DNA from: an uncultured Acidobacteriia bacterium
GTDB taxonomy: Bacteria; Acidobacteriota; Terriglobia; Bryobacterales; Bryobacteraceae
DNA length: 64,000 nt
Assembly (NCBI GenBank): GCA_903929755.1
Contig: CAIYVZ010000163.1
Coordinates: 1 to 64,000 of the forward strand
Direction: 5' to 3'
The translations under genes were made by a program, and so were the position numbers. Below the pieces are notes generated by a model. That model was not told the origin of the DNA and made no database searches. It saw only the letters and a program-made list of their open reading frames with translations. Below, one piece after another: positions 6,109 through 13,172 of the stretch. How positions within the stretch are numbered: position 1 is the first letter of the stretch; each line of letters starts with the position of its first letter.

Positions 6109-8304
6109 CTATTCCCCCACGCACCGGAAGCCGCTGAAGCCGCCCCGGTCGTCCGGTCGACCCCCGACACGGAAGGAAGCACGGGACCAACGTGCCCCAT
6201 AGTCCCAGGAACCGCCCCGCAGCGTTCGGTATTCCCCGGATGCCGGCCCAATCGGGTCCGTTTCATTACCGCCCTGATATTTATCCGCGTACCAGTCGCC
6301 GGTCCACTGATAAACGTTCCCCAGCATGTCGTACAGACCCCACGCGTTCGGTTCCTTCTGCCCCACTTCGTGCGTCTTGCTGCCGCTGTTCTGGCCGTAC
6401 CAGGCGATGCTGTCCAAGTCCCCGTAGCGCGCTCCTGTGGTACCCGCCCGCGCCGCATACTCCCATTCCGCTTCCGTGGGCAGCCGCATTCCCACCGTTG
6501 AGCAATAATTTTGCGCCTCCGTCCAGTTCACCATCTCCACCGGAAGTTTTGCTCCCTTGAAATGGCTCGGATTGGTTCGCATCACCCGCTGGTATGCTTC
6601 CTGCGTTACCGCCGTCACTCCCATCCGGAACCCTTTCGTCAACGTCACCCGATGGGCCGGCTTCTCGTCAGCCCCGCATTCGCTGTCGCCAGAAGAGCAG
6701 CCCATCAGGAAGGTACCGGGCGCTAGACGAACGTAACTCAGGCCGTCTTTCGGGTTTAGCCATGGTGGCAGCACGCCCTGGAAGTGGTTGCGCGTTTCGG
6801 GATCGACCAGCGCTGCGGCTCCGTCCCAGGTGGTTTCGGCGGTTAGCAGAGACCGGCGTTCATAGAGCAGCCTTGCTGTGGCCGGGGAGATGGTGAAGCG
6901 GCTATCCGCTCCGTTAATGGCCACCACCAGCAGGCTCCTGTCCGCGTCGTAGGTCTTCCATTCCACGCGCGTGGAGGCCGGCATCGGGTATGTGGCGGCC
7001 ATCAGGGTGTTGATGCGCGCCCGATACGGCGTGACTTCCCTGGACAGCTGGTCTTCATACTGCCCGGCGAGCTTCGCCAGTTCCGCTTGCTGCTGCCGCT
7101 GGCGGGTTTCAAACTGCGCGGTAGTTTCGAACGGGTCCCTGGCAACGCCCTGACGCCGCAGGGCAGCATCGCGAAGGCCAAAAATTTCGGTCCTGAGGCC
7201 TTCCACCTTCTTTTCGAGCGAGGCCACTTCAGCGCGAGCTTCCTCCAGGGTGGACGGTAAGCCCGTGGCAAGGATTGAAAGACGGGCCTGTTCGGCATCG
7301 CGGCGCTTGCGGAGAGCTTCGAGATCGACAGCGGGAGAGGTGGGAGAAGTGGTGGGGGCGGCGGAAGGCTGGAGCTTCAGACGCTCCCTGGCTGCCGCGG
7401 CCTGGCGGGTGAGCTCGGCCTGTTGCTGCTGGTCTTTTCTCCGCTGGGCGTCGGCAGCGCGGGTTTCCAGATCCTGCAGTTCGCGCTCCAGTTTGGCGCG
7501 TTCTGCGACGGGGTCGATGAACACAAACGGGTCGATCAGCCCGGAGTTGGAGAAGGGGACCTGTGTGCCCTTCGTGTCCACAACAACGCCACGGCGGACG
7601 CGGTTGAAGACTTCGTCGATGGGCAGGCCGGGAGCCCGGAGGTTGGCGAGGAGGTGTTTGGTGAAGATGCCGTTGCGGCCCCCGGGATTGTCGTCGGCCT
7701 GCTTGCCGGCGGCGGCTGCAAAGGCGATGTAGACGCTTTCACCCGACATGCCGGCGAGGCCTCCGCCCGCGGCGCGCGACCAGCTTTTGTAGGGGTTGTT
7801 GCGGCAGGCATCGAGAATGAGGATGACGGTCTGCGGCTTGCGGGCCTGGAGGAGTTCCTGGACGCGGCCGGCGGCGAGGGCCTGATACTTTACGTCGGCC
7901 TCGGCTTTGGCGGTGAAGTCGAGGGGCAGGAGGTAGTTCTGGCCGCCGTCCACTTCGAGCCCGTGGCCGGAGAAGAAGAAGAGGGCGGTGTCGCCGGGCT
8001 GGACGGTTTCGCTGAAGTCGATGACGGCTCGTTCGAGGGCTTTGTTGTCGAGGTCGGTGCGGAGGGTGACGTTGAAGCCTGCGTCGGGGAGGCTGGCGGC
8101 GAGATCGGTGGCGTCATTGCCGGGGTTGAGGAGGGGCTGACGGGGGTAGCTGGAGTTGCCGATGACGAGGGCGCGGCGCTGGGGTGTGGTGAGGGCGAGG
8201 CCTTTGCGGGGCTGGGACGGGCGGGGTTGGGCTCGCGCCGGGAGAATGGCGGCGCAAAGAGACAGGAAGAGGCAGAGGGTATGGCGGTTTGAGCGGTTGG
8301 GCAC
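6109..8304 (-). CDS. Exported caspase-like protease with C-terminal FGE/C-type-lectin variable domain (DGR target A)
   Basis: A 731-aa protein from a GTG start with AAAGGAG upstream. A signal peptide (about 1-25) precedes a caspase/peptidase C14 domain (about 40-275) with catalytic His 114 in FFFSGHG and Cys 167 in LDACRNNP. A charged coiled coil (RAKLERELQDLETRAADAQRR onward, about 275-420) and a linker domain (EWKTYDADRSLL) follow. From about residue 505 there is a formylglycine-generating-enzyme-like C-type lectin fold: PGTFLMGCSSGDSECG, VTQEAYQRVM, RLPTEAEWEYAARAG, LGNVYQWTGDW, RGGSW and GFRCVGE. The last about 32 residues are the retroelement variable repeat. A diversified ligand-binding tail that controls a protease is the natural inference. 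Note the uncommon combination of export signal and caspase domain. Confidence 0.9.
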   Translation of the reverse strand: MPNRSNRHTLCLFLSLCAAILPARAQPRPSQPRKGLALTTPQRRALVIGNSSYPRQPLLNPGNDATDLAASLPDAGFNVTLRTDLDNKALERAVIDFSETVQPGDTALFFFSGHGLEVDGGQNYLLPLDFTAKAEADVKYQALAAGRVQELLQARKPQTVILILDACRNNPYKSWSRAAGGGLAGMSGESVYIAFAAAAGKQADDNPGGRNGIFTKHLLANLRAPGLPIDEVFNRVRRGVVVDTKGTQVPFSNSGLIDPFVFIDPVAERAKLERELQDLETRAADAQRRKDQQQQAELTRQAAAARERLKLQPSAAPTTSPTSPAVDLEALRKRRDAEQARLSILATGLPSTLEEARAEVASLEKKVEGLRTEIFGLRDAALRRQGVARDPFETTAQFETRQRQQQAELAKLAGQYEDQLSREVTPYRARINTLMAATYPMPASTRVEWKTYDADRSLLVVAINGADSRFTISPATARLLYERRSLLTAETTWDGAAALVDPETRNHFQGVLPPWLNPKDGLSYVRLAPGTFLMGCSSGDSECGADEKPAHRVTLTKGFRMGVTAVTQEAYQRVMRTNPSHFKGAKLPVEMVNWTEAQNYCSTVGMRLPTEAEWEYAARAGTTGARYGDLDSIAWYGQNSGSKTHEVGQKEPNAWGLYDMLGNVYQWTGDWYADKYQGGNETDPIGPASGEYRTLRGGSWDYGARWSRASFRVGGRPDDRGGFSGFRCVGE
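6115..6226 (-). repeat. DGR variable repeat VR1 (in target A)
   Basis: Aligns gaplessly with the TR at a fixed offset of 250 bases. In the 90 bases 6121-6210, 25 differences are seen and 24 fall on template adenines (sense); the changes are A to G (16) or A to T (8). The one exception is a G to T at a wobble position next to a changed adenine. The invariant framework codons (RGGSW, RAS, GFRCVG) are kept. It ends with GGGGGAATAG, where the VR and TR diverge. Confidence 0.93.
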
Positions 8305-8332
8305 GGGCGGCGAAAACTCCTTTGAATAGTGT

Positions 8333-8357
8333 ATGCGATTTGGGGGGGAAGCCTTTC
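8333..8357 (-). promoter_or_regulatory. Shared promoter-like motif GAAAGG-N13-TCGCAT (copy A)
   Basis: On the minus strand GAAAGG (8357-8352), 13 bases, then TCGCATACACTA, about 29 bases before the GTG start of target A. The same elements at identical spacing stand upstream of target B and of the DUF4384 gene. Confidence 0.5.
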
Positions 8358-8426
8358 GTGTCGCACACCCTTTCAGGGATCTTCATCGTTCCGGATCTGC
8401 TGTTTCGGCTACCATGGAGGAAGAGT

Positions 8427-8702
8427 ATGAGCCTGAGTATTGAACTGCCAGAGGATGTCTCGGTTGCGCTGGAAGCGGAATGGGGAGATGTCCCGCGACG
8501 AACCCTGGAAGCCGTTGCGGCTGAAGGCTATCGGTCGGGCGTTCTCTCGGAAAGCCAACTGCGGCGTATGCTCGGTTACGAATCGCGGATGCAGGTTCAC
8601 GCCTTTCTGAAAAATGCGGGCGTTTTTCTTCACTATACGGAAGCCGATCTCGACCACGACCTGGAAACTCACCAGAGGCTCGGGATTCTGCCGACTCGAT
8701 GA
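8427..8702 (+). CDS. UPF0175-family antitoxin
   Basis: A 91-aa protein starting at the ATG preceded by GGAGGAAG; the frame upstream of it is not coding. MSLSIELPEDVSVALE, then TLEAVAAEGYRSGVLSESQLRRMLGYESRMQVHAFLKNAGV is the UPF0175 pattern, with a helix-turn-helix-like middle and a C-terminal tail (YTEADLDHDLETHQRL). UPF0175 proteins are partners of DUF3368 PIN-like toxins, which is the gene directly behind (ATGA overlap). The pair is inserted between the two caspase paralogues and runs divergently from target A. Confidence 0.8.
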   Translation: MSLSIELPEDVSVALEAEWGDVPRRTLEAVAAEGYRSGVLSESQLRRMLGYESRMQVHAFLKNAGVFLHYTEADLDHDLETHQRLGILPTR

Positions 8703-9178
8703 CCGTTGTTTCGGACACGAGTGCCATCAACTACCTGCTGCTGACTGGAGAGACGGATATTCTGCCGCAACTGTACGGCGGTGTGACGCTGGCGCCCGAG
8801 GTTGTTCGGGAATTGAGTGCGGTCCTGTCGCCGGCGCTGGTCCGCCGCTGGGCACAGGCTCCGCCGGCGTGGGTTCAGATCGGCGCGGTTCCGCTCCCGG
8901 CAACACTCTCTTCGATAGATCCGGCGCTGGACAGGGGAGAACGGGAGGCAATCGCGCTTGCGGTGGAGCTTGATGCGGATTTGATTTTGATGGATGACGC
9001 TCAGGGCCGCAAGGAGGCCAAGCGCCTGGGACTGGAGCACACCGGCACGCTGGGAATACTGCTTGCGGCCTCGAAGCTGCACTTGGTTGATTTGTCGGAT
9101 GCGATCAGACGGCTGCGGCAGAGCGGCTTCTTCGTATCGGATGCTGTTGTGCGGCGAGTTCTCGATCTGGGGCGATAG
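8699..9178 (+). CDS. DUF3368 PIN-like toxin
   Basis: A 159-aa protein of the DUF3368/PIN-like family. The first acidic residue is in VVSDTSAINYLLLTG; then come LAPEVVRELSAVL, the acidic centre LDRGEREAIALAVELDADLILMDDAQGRKEAKRLGL, and TGTLGILLAASKLHLVDL near the end. Aspartate and glutamate positions match a PIN nuclease site (D6, E-x-E-A, D-D). It is probably a ribonuclease toxin neutralised by the UPF0175 protein. Its 3' end faces target B, with a GC-rich hairpin (9219-9254) between. Confidence 0.8.
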   Translation: MTVVSDTSAINYLLLTGETDILPQLYGGVTLAPEVVRELSAVLSPALVRRWAQAPPAWVQIGAVPLPATLSSIDPALDRGEREAIALAVELDADLILMDDAQGRKEAKRLGLEHTGTLGILLAASKLHLVDLSDAIRRLRQSGFFVSDAVVRRVLDLGR

Positions 9179-9218
9179 GGCGGGTAAGAGTTTCGGGCTG
9201 CTGCCGCCGCCTTAAACC

Positions 9219-9254
9219 CCTCCTTACCCTCCCCTTTCTGGTGGAGGGAGGAGG
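9219..9254. terminator. GC-rich hairpin between convergent genes, 12 bases past the target B stop
   Basis: CCTCC/GGAGG (9219-9223, 9250-9254) and CCCTCC/GGAGGG (9227-9232, 9243-9248) form an interrupted 11-bp stem. It lies between the DUF3368 gene and the end of target B. It may end both transcripts, or be the hairpin seen just past VRs in some retroelements. There is no strong T run. Confidence 0.45.
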
Positions 9255-9265
9255 CATAGAAGAAG

Positions 9266-11452
9266 TTATTCCCCCACGCACCGAAAGCCAATAAGGACGT
9301 CACGGTAGGTCGGCAGACTCTTGAAACGGTACGAAGCACGAGCCCTCGACGCACTGTCGATCCAGGAACCGCCCCGCAGCGTTCGGTACTGCCCGGATGT
9401 CGGCCCCTTCGGGTCCGTTTCATTGCCGCCCTGATATTTATCCGTATACCAATCACCGGTCCACTGCCAGACGTTCCCCAGCATGTCGTACAGGCCCCAC
9501 GCATTCGGTTCTTTTTGCCCCACTTCGTGCGTCTTGCTCCCGCTGTTCCTGTCGTACCAGGCGATCGCATCGAGATTCCCGTAGCGCGCTCCCGGGCTGC
9601 CGGCACGCGCCGCGTATTCCCATTCCGCCTCCGTCGGCAAACGCATCCCCACTGCCGTACAGTAATTTTGCGCCTCCGTCCAGTTCACCATCTCCACTGG
9701 AAGTTTTGCCCCCTTGAAATTACTCGGATTGGTTCGCATCACCCGCTGATACGCCTCCTGCGTTACCGGCGTGGCTCCTATACGAAACCCTTTCGTCAGC
9801 GTTACCCTATGGGTCGGTTTTTCATTCTCCAGGCAGGCGCTGTCGCCGGGCGAGCACCCCATAATTAAACTTCCGGGTGCTATCCGAACATACTCCAGAC
9901 CGTCTTTCGGGTTGATCCAGGGAGCCGGCGTCCCTTTGAAGCGACCGAGCGTTTCGGGATCGACCAGGGCCGCGGCTCCGTCCCAGGTTGTTTCCGCGGT
10001 TAACAGAGATCGGCGTTCGTAGAGAAGTCGGGCGGTGGCGGGAGGCATAGTGAAGCGGCTGTCCGCGCCGTCAATCGCGGCCACCAGCAGGCTCCGGTCC
10101 GCGTCGTAGGTCTTCCATTCGACCCTTGTGGATGCCGGCATCGGGTAGGTGGCGGCGATGAGACTACTGATCCGGGTCCGATACGGTGTCACTTCCCTCG
10201 TCAGCTGGTCTTCATACTGCCCGGCGAGCTTGGTTCGTTCTGCTTCCTGCTGCCGCTGGCGGGCTTCATACTGCGCAGTGGTTTCGAATGGGTCCTTTGC
10301 AACTCCCTGACGCCGCAGGGCGTCATCGCGAACTCCATAGATCTCGGCTCGCAGGCCTTCCATTTTCTTTTCGAGCGAGGCCACTTCGGCGCGGGCTTCC
10401 TCCAGTGTGGACGGTATGCCAGTGGCAAGGCTGGCGAGGCGGGCCTGCTCGGCGTCGCGGCGCTTGCGGAGGGCTTCGAGATCGACAGCGGGCGCGAAGG
10501 GAGAAGTGGCGGGAGCTGCGGGAGGCTGGAGCTTCAGACGCTCCCTGGCTACTGCTGCCTGACGGGTGAGGTCGGCTTGCTGCTGCTGGTCCTTTCTGCG
10601 CTGGGCCTCGGCGGCGCGGGTCTCGAAATCCTGAATTTCGCGTTCCAGTTTGGCGCGCTCCCCTACCGGGTCGCGGAAAACAAAGTCGTCGATGAGGCCC
10701 GAGTTGGAGAAGGGGACCTGTTTGCCCGCGGTTTCCTGAGCGACACCCTTGCGGACACGGTTGAAGACCTCGTCGATATTGAGGCCGGGTTCGCGGAGGG
10801 CGAGGAGGAGCTTTTCGGTGAAGCGTCCGTTGCGGCCTTTCGGGTTGTCGTCGGCCTGCTGGCCGGGAGCGGCGGCGAAGGCTACGTAGACGCTGGCTCC
10901 GGACATGTTGGCGAGGCCACCGCCTGCGGCGCGGGCCCAGCTTTTGTAGGGATTGTTGCGGCAGGCGTCGAGGATGAGGATGACGGCGTGGGCCTTACGG
11001 GCCTGGAGGAGGTCCTGCACGAGGCTGGCGGCGAGGGCCTGGTATTTGACTTCGGCTTCGGTGCGGGCGGCGAAGTCGATGGGCAGGAGGTAGTTTTGGC
11101 CACCCTCGACTTCCATGCCGTGGCCGGAGAAGAAGAAGAGAGCGGTGTCGCCTTCCTGGACGGAGTCGGCGTATTCGTGGATGGTCCGGTCGAGGGCGGG
11201 GCGGTCGAGGTTGAGGCCGAGTTTCACCTGGAAACCGAGGTCGCGGAGGGAAGCGGCGAGATCGGTGGCGTCGTTGGCGGGGTTGAGGAGGGGCTGGCGG
11301 GAGTAGTCTTTATTGCCGATGACGAGGGCACGTCGCTGGGGCGTGGTGAGCTCGAGGCCACGGCGGGGCTGCGCGGCCAGAGGGAAGATGGCGAGGGTCG
11401 CGATGAGGAGGGGCAGGAGGCGGAGCAGTTGGGGCTTTTGGGGTAATGACAC
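9266..11452 (-). CDS. Exported caspase-like protease with C-terminal FGE/C-type-lectin variable domain (DGR target B)
   Basis: A 728-aa full-length paralogue of the gene at 6109-8304, also with a GTG start and AAAGGAG in the leader. Signal peptide about 1-27; caspase-like domain with His 111 (FFFSGHG) and Cys 164 (LDACRNNP); a coiled-coil stretch with many RRKDQQQQ-type residues; the STRVEWKTYDADRSLL linker; then the lectin-type domain (PGSLIMGCSPGDSACLENEKP, RLPTEAEWEYAARAG, LGNVWQWTGDWY, RGGSW, GFRCVGE). The variable tail differs completely from target A at diversified positions. It is the product of a tandem duplication, with a toxin-antitoxin pair between the copies. More non-adenine drift in its VR suggests less recent rewriting by this TR. 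Confidence 0.9.
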   Translation of the reverse strand: MSLPQKPQLLRLLPLLIATLAIFPLAAQPRRGLELTTPQRRALVIGNKDYSRQPLLNPANDATDLAASLRDLGFQVKLGLNLDRPALDRTIHEYADSVQEGDTALFFFSGHGMEVEGGQNYLLPIDFAARTEAEVKYQALAASLVQDLLQARKAHAVILILDACRNNPYKSWARAAGGGLANMSGASVYVAFAAAPGQQADDNPKGRNGRFTEKLLLALREPGLNIDEVFNRVRKGVAQETAGKQVPFSNSGLIDDFVFRDPVGERAKLEREIQDFETRAAEAQRRKDQQQQADLTRQAAVARERLKLQPPAAPATSPFAPAVDLEALRKRRDAEQARLASLATGIPSTLEEARAEVASLEKKMEGLRAEIYGVRDDALRRQGVAKDPFETTAQYEARQRQQEAERTKLAGQYEDQLTREVTPYRTRISSLIAATYPMPASTRVEWKTYDADRSLLVAAIDGADSRFTMPPATARLLYERRSLLTAETTWDGAAALVDPETLGRFKGTPAPWINPKDGLEYVRIAPGSLIMGCSPGDSACLENEKPTHRVTLTKGFRIGATPVTQEAYQRVMRTNPSNFKGAKLPVEMVNWTEAQNYCTAVGMRLPTEAEWEYAARAGSPGARYGNLDAIAWYDRNSGSKTHEVGQKEPNAWGLYDMLGNVWQWTGDWYTDKYQGGNETDPKGPTSGQYRTLRGGSWIDSASRARASYRFKSLPTYRDVLIGFRCVGE
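9272..9383 (-). repeat. DGR variable repeat VR2 (in target B)
   Basis: Aligns with the TR at a fixed offset of 3407 bases. Over 9278-9367, 22 of 31 template adenines are changed, but so are 11 of 59 other positions, giving 71 percent against 19 percent. The adenine bias supports past retrohoming. The other differences suggest drift, or copying from an older or different template. It keeps the GGGGGAATA end shared with VR1. Confidence 0.85.
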
Positions 11453-11482
11453 GGGACGGCGGCGGCTCCTTTCTGTTAGTGT

Positions 11483-11507
11483 ATGCGAAACGGCGGGGAA
11501 TCCTTTC
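11483..11507 (-). promoter_or_regulatory. Shared promoter-like motif GAAAGG-N13-TCGCAT (copy B)
   Basis: Minus strand: CTGAAAGGATT, then TCGCATACACTA with 13 bases between GAAAGG and TCGCAT, ending about 30 bases before the GTG of target B. The first 11 bases are identical to copy C upstream of the unrelated DUF4384 gene. Confidence 0.5.
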
Positions 11508-11602
11508 AGCGGAATTTTCTGTCAGCGGGGTCCGCTTCCGGCTGCATATTCTGATCGAAGCCGGGTCCTGGCGGCCGGGAAGTGCGGTAACCTCAACGGC
11601 GC

Positions 11603-11749
11603 ATGACTGAGTTGCAGTTTGATCATCCCGTACCCGAGATGCTGGAAAACGCCGAGGCGGCGGCGCTCGCAGCCATCGACGAAGGCGTCGTTCAGCTGCA
11701 TGCGGGTCAGGGTATCCCCCTCCGCCGCCTGGGGCCGCGCGGCTACTGA
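11603..11749 (+). CDS. Short ParD-like antitoxin fragment (48 aa)
   Basis: ATG at 11603 to TGA at 11749. The product (EMLENAEAAALAAIDEG, QLHAGQGIPLRRLG) resembles the C-terminal half of ribbon-helix-helix antitoxins, which commonly end in an A-I-x-x-G-x-x-x-x-x-A-G-x-x-I-P-L pattern. No DNA-binding N-terminus or toxin gene is present. It overlaps the end of the convergent ankyrin gene by 7 bases. Either a remnant or a solitary small protein. Confidence 0.4.
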   Translation: MTELQFDHPVPEMLENAEAAALAAIDEGVVQLHAGQGIPLRRLGPRGY

Positions 11750-13149
11750 GTGGGTGGGGGGAGGCCGATACCTCGTTTGGAGGGGTGGACGGGGTAGCCG
11801 CCCTTCGCGAGGATGAGCTGCGTGATCAGGAGAACGGCCTTGTCGGTAGGCCCGACGTCGGCGATGTCGATCGCGGTGCTATCCGCTTTATTGAGTTCGT
11901 CGAGCCTGGCCCCGTGGTCGGCCAGGAACTGAATGACTTCGACTATGCGGGCTTGCGCTTCGGGACTGTTGCCGGTGCCCGTCACCGAGGCGTGTATCAA
12001 GGTCGACCCATCCTTCGTGACGATATCCACGGCGCTGTCGTATTGGTAGGCAAGGCGGACGGCTTCGACGTTGGCGCTGCCGACGGCGGCCATCAGGAAA
12101 CTGGCGCCGTCCGGGGCGTGGTAATGCGCGTTGGAGCCAGCGTCCAGCAGGGCCTTCATGACGTCGAGATGACCGCCGCGGGCCGCGAGAAAGAGCGGCG
12201 TCTGACCTGCGGCACCGCCGAAGCGTCCGGCGCCCCTGGGAGCCACGTTGACGGTAAGGACGGACGCACCGTGGGCCAGCAGACTTTGAACAAGCGGCAG
12301 ATTACCGCGCTGGCTGGCCATGTGAAGTGGCGTGTTGTCTTGTTGATCCTTCACGCCGGGGGCGGCGCCGGCGTCGAGCAGCGCAATGGCGGCAGCGGTG
12401 CTTCTGTGTGAGGTGGCGGCGAGCAGGAGTTCCGTTCCGTCGCCGAGCTTTAGATTGGGATCGCCTCCGGCCGCGAGCAGCCGCTTCACTGCGTTCCCGT
12501 CATTGGCAATGGTGGCGAAAGCGAGCGCGGTAAAGCCCGACTTTGTAGCGAGACGGCTGTCCGCTCCCCTGGACACCAGCAGATTGACGATCTCGGTGTG
12601 GCCCTCAGCAGCGGCCCACATGAGAGCAGTCTGGCCGTGGCTGGGTTCCGCAGCGTTGATGTCGGCCCCGTGCTTCAGCAGCGAGTCAACCGCCAGCAGG
12701 CTGCCCGAGCCTGCGGCGATCATGAGCGCAGTTTCGCCCGTCCGGCGACTGGCCCTGGCGTCGGCGCCGGCAGACAGCAACTCTTCAACCATCTCGCCGT
12801 CGCCGTTGAGGCAGGCGAGGGTGAGAGCGGTCTCGCCGTAGTCAGTGGCGGCATTCACGGTGACCGCAGCGCCTGCCTTCAGCAACATCCGGGCCACTCG
12901 TTTGTCGTCACCGTACATGGCCCAGGCAAGAGCCGTGGACCCGTCAGCCAGTTGACCGTTGACTGCGGCGCCTTGCTCAATGAGCCTCGAGACCAATGCC
13001 GGGTCACGGCGCTTCACCGCGTCAATCAGACGCGCATCTCCTGTTAAACGGGCGGCTCCGGCTGCAGGCGCGGCTTCGGCACCGACACACCAGGCGAAAC
13101 ACGCGGTGGCGAGCAGGGCTGCCGCGACCTGGACGATTGGTTTAGGCAT
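11743..13149 (-). CDS. Secreted ankyrin-repeat protein
   Basis: 468 aa from the ATG at 13149, which has GGAG five bases upstream and lies 24 bases past the stop of the DUF1552 gene; the frame extends to 13218 but that part overlaps the DUF1552 gene. An N-terminal signal peptide is followed by about ten ankyrin repeats (for example DGSTALAWAMYGDDKRVARMLL, GETALMIAAGSGSLLAVDSLL, GQTALMWAAAEGHTEIVNLLV, NTPLHMASQRGNLPLVQSLL, QTPLFLAARGGHLDVMKALL). Ankyrin proteins of this kind are regularly found with DUF1552 and DUF1592 genes in acidobacteria. Function is unknown; protein-protein contact in the periplasm is likely. Confidence 0.85.
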   Translation of the reverse strand: MPKPIVQVAAALLATACFAWCVGAEAAPAAGAARLTGDARLIDAVKRRDPALVSRLIEQGAAVNGQLADGSTALAWAMYGDDKRVARMLLKAGAAVTVNAATDYGETALTLACLNGDGEMVEELLSAGADARASRRTGETALMIAAGSGSLLAVDSLLKHGADINAAEPSHGQTALMWAAAEGHTEIVNLLVSRGADSRLATKSGFTALAFATIANDGNAVKRLLAAGGDPNLKLGDGTELLLAATSHRSTAAAIALLDAGAAPGVKDQQDNTPLHMASQRGNLPLVQSLLAHGASVLTVNVAPRGAGRFGGAAGQTPLFLAARGGHLDVMKALLDAGSNAHYHAPDGASFLMAAVGSANVEAVRLAYQYDSAVDIVTKDGSTLIHASVTGTGNSPEAQARIVEVIQFLADHGARLDELNKADSTAIDIADVGPTDKAVLLITQLILAKGGYPVHPSKRGIGLPPPTQ

Positions 13150-13172
13150 CAGGACTCCGGTTAAACATCCGA

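Noticed and set aside
10577-11446. Long Gly/Val/Glu-rich + strand frames over the caspase genes (also 7423-8292)
   Set aside because: They are antisense shadows of the caspase domains; the minus-strand reading has catalytic motifs and a signal peptide.
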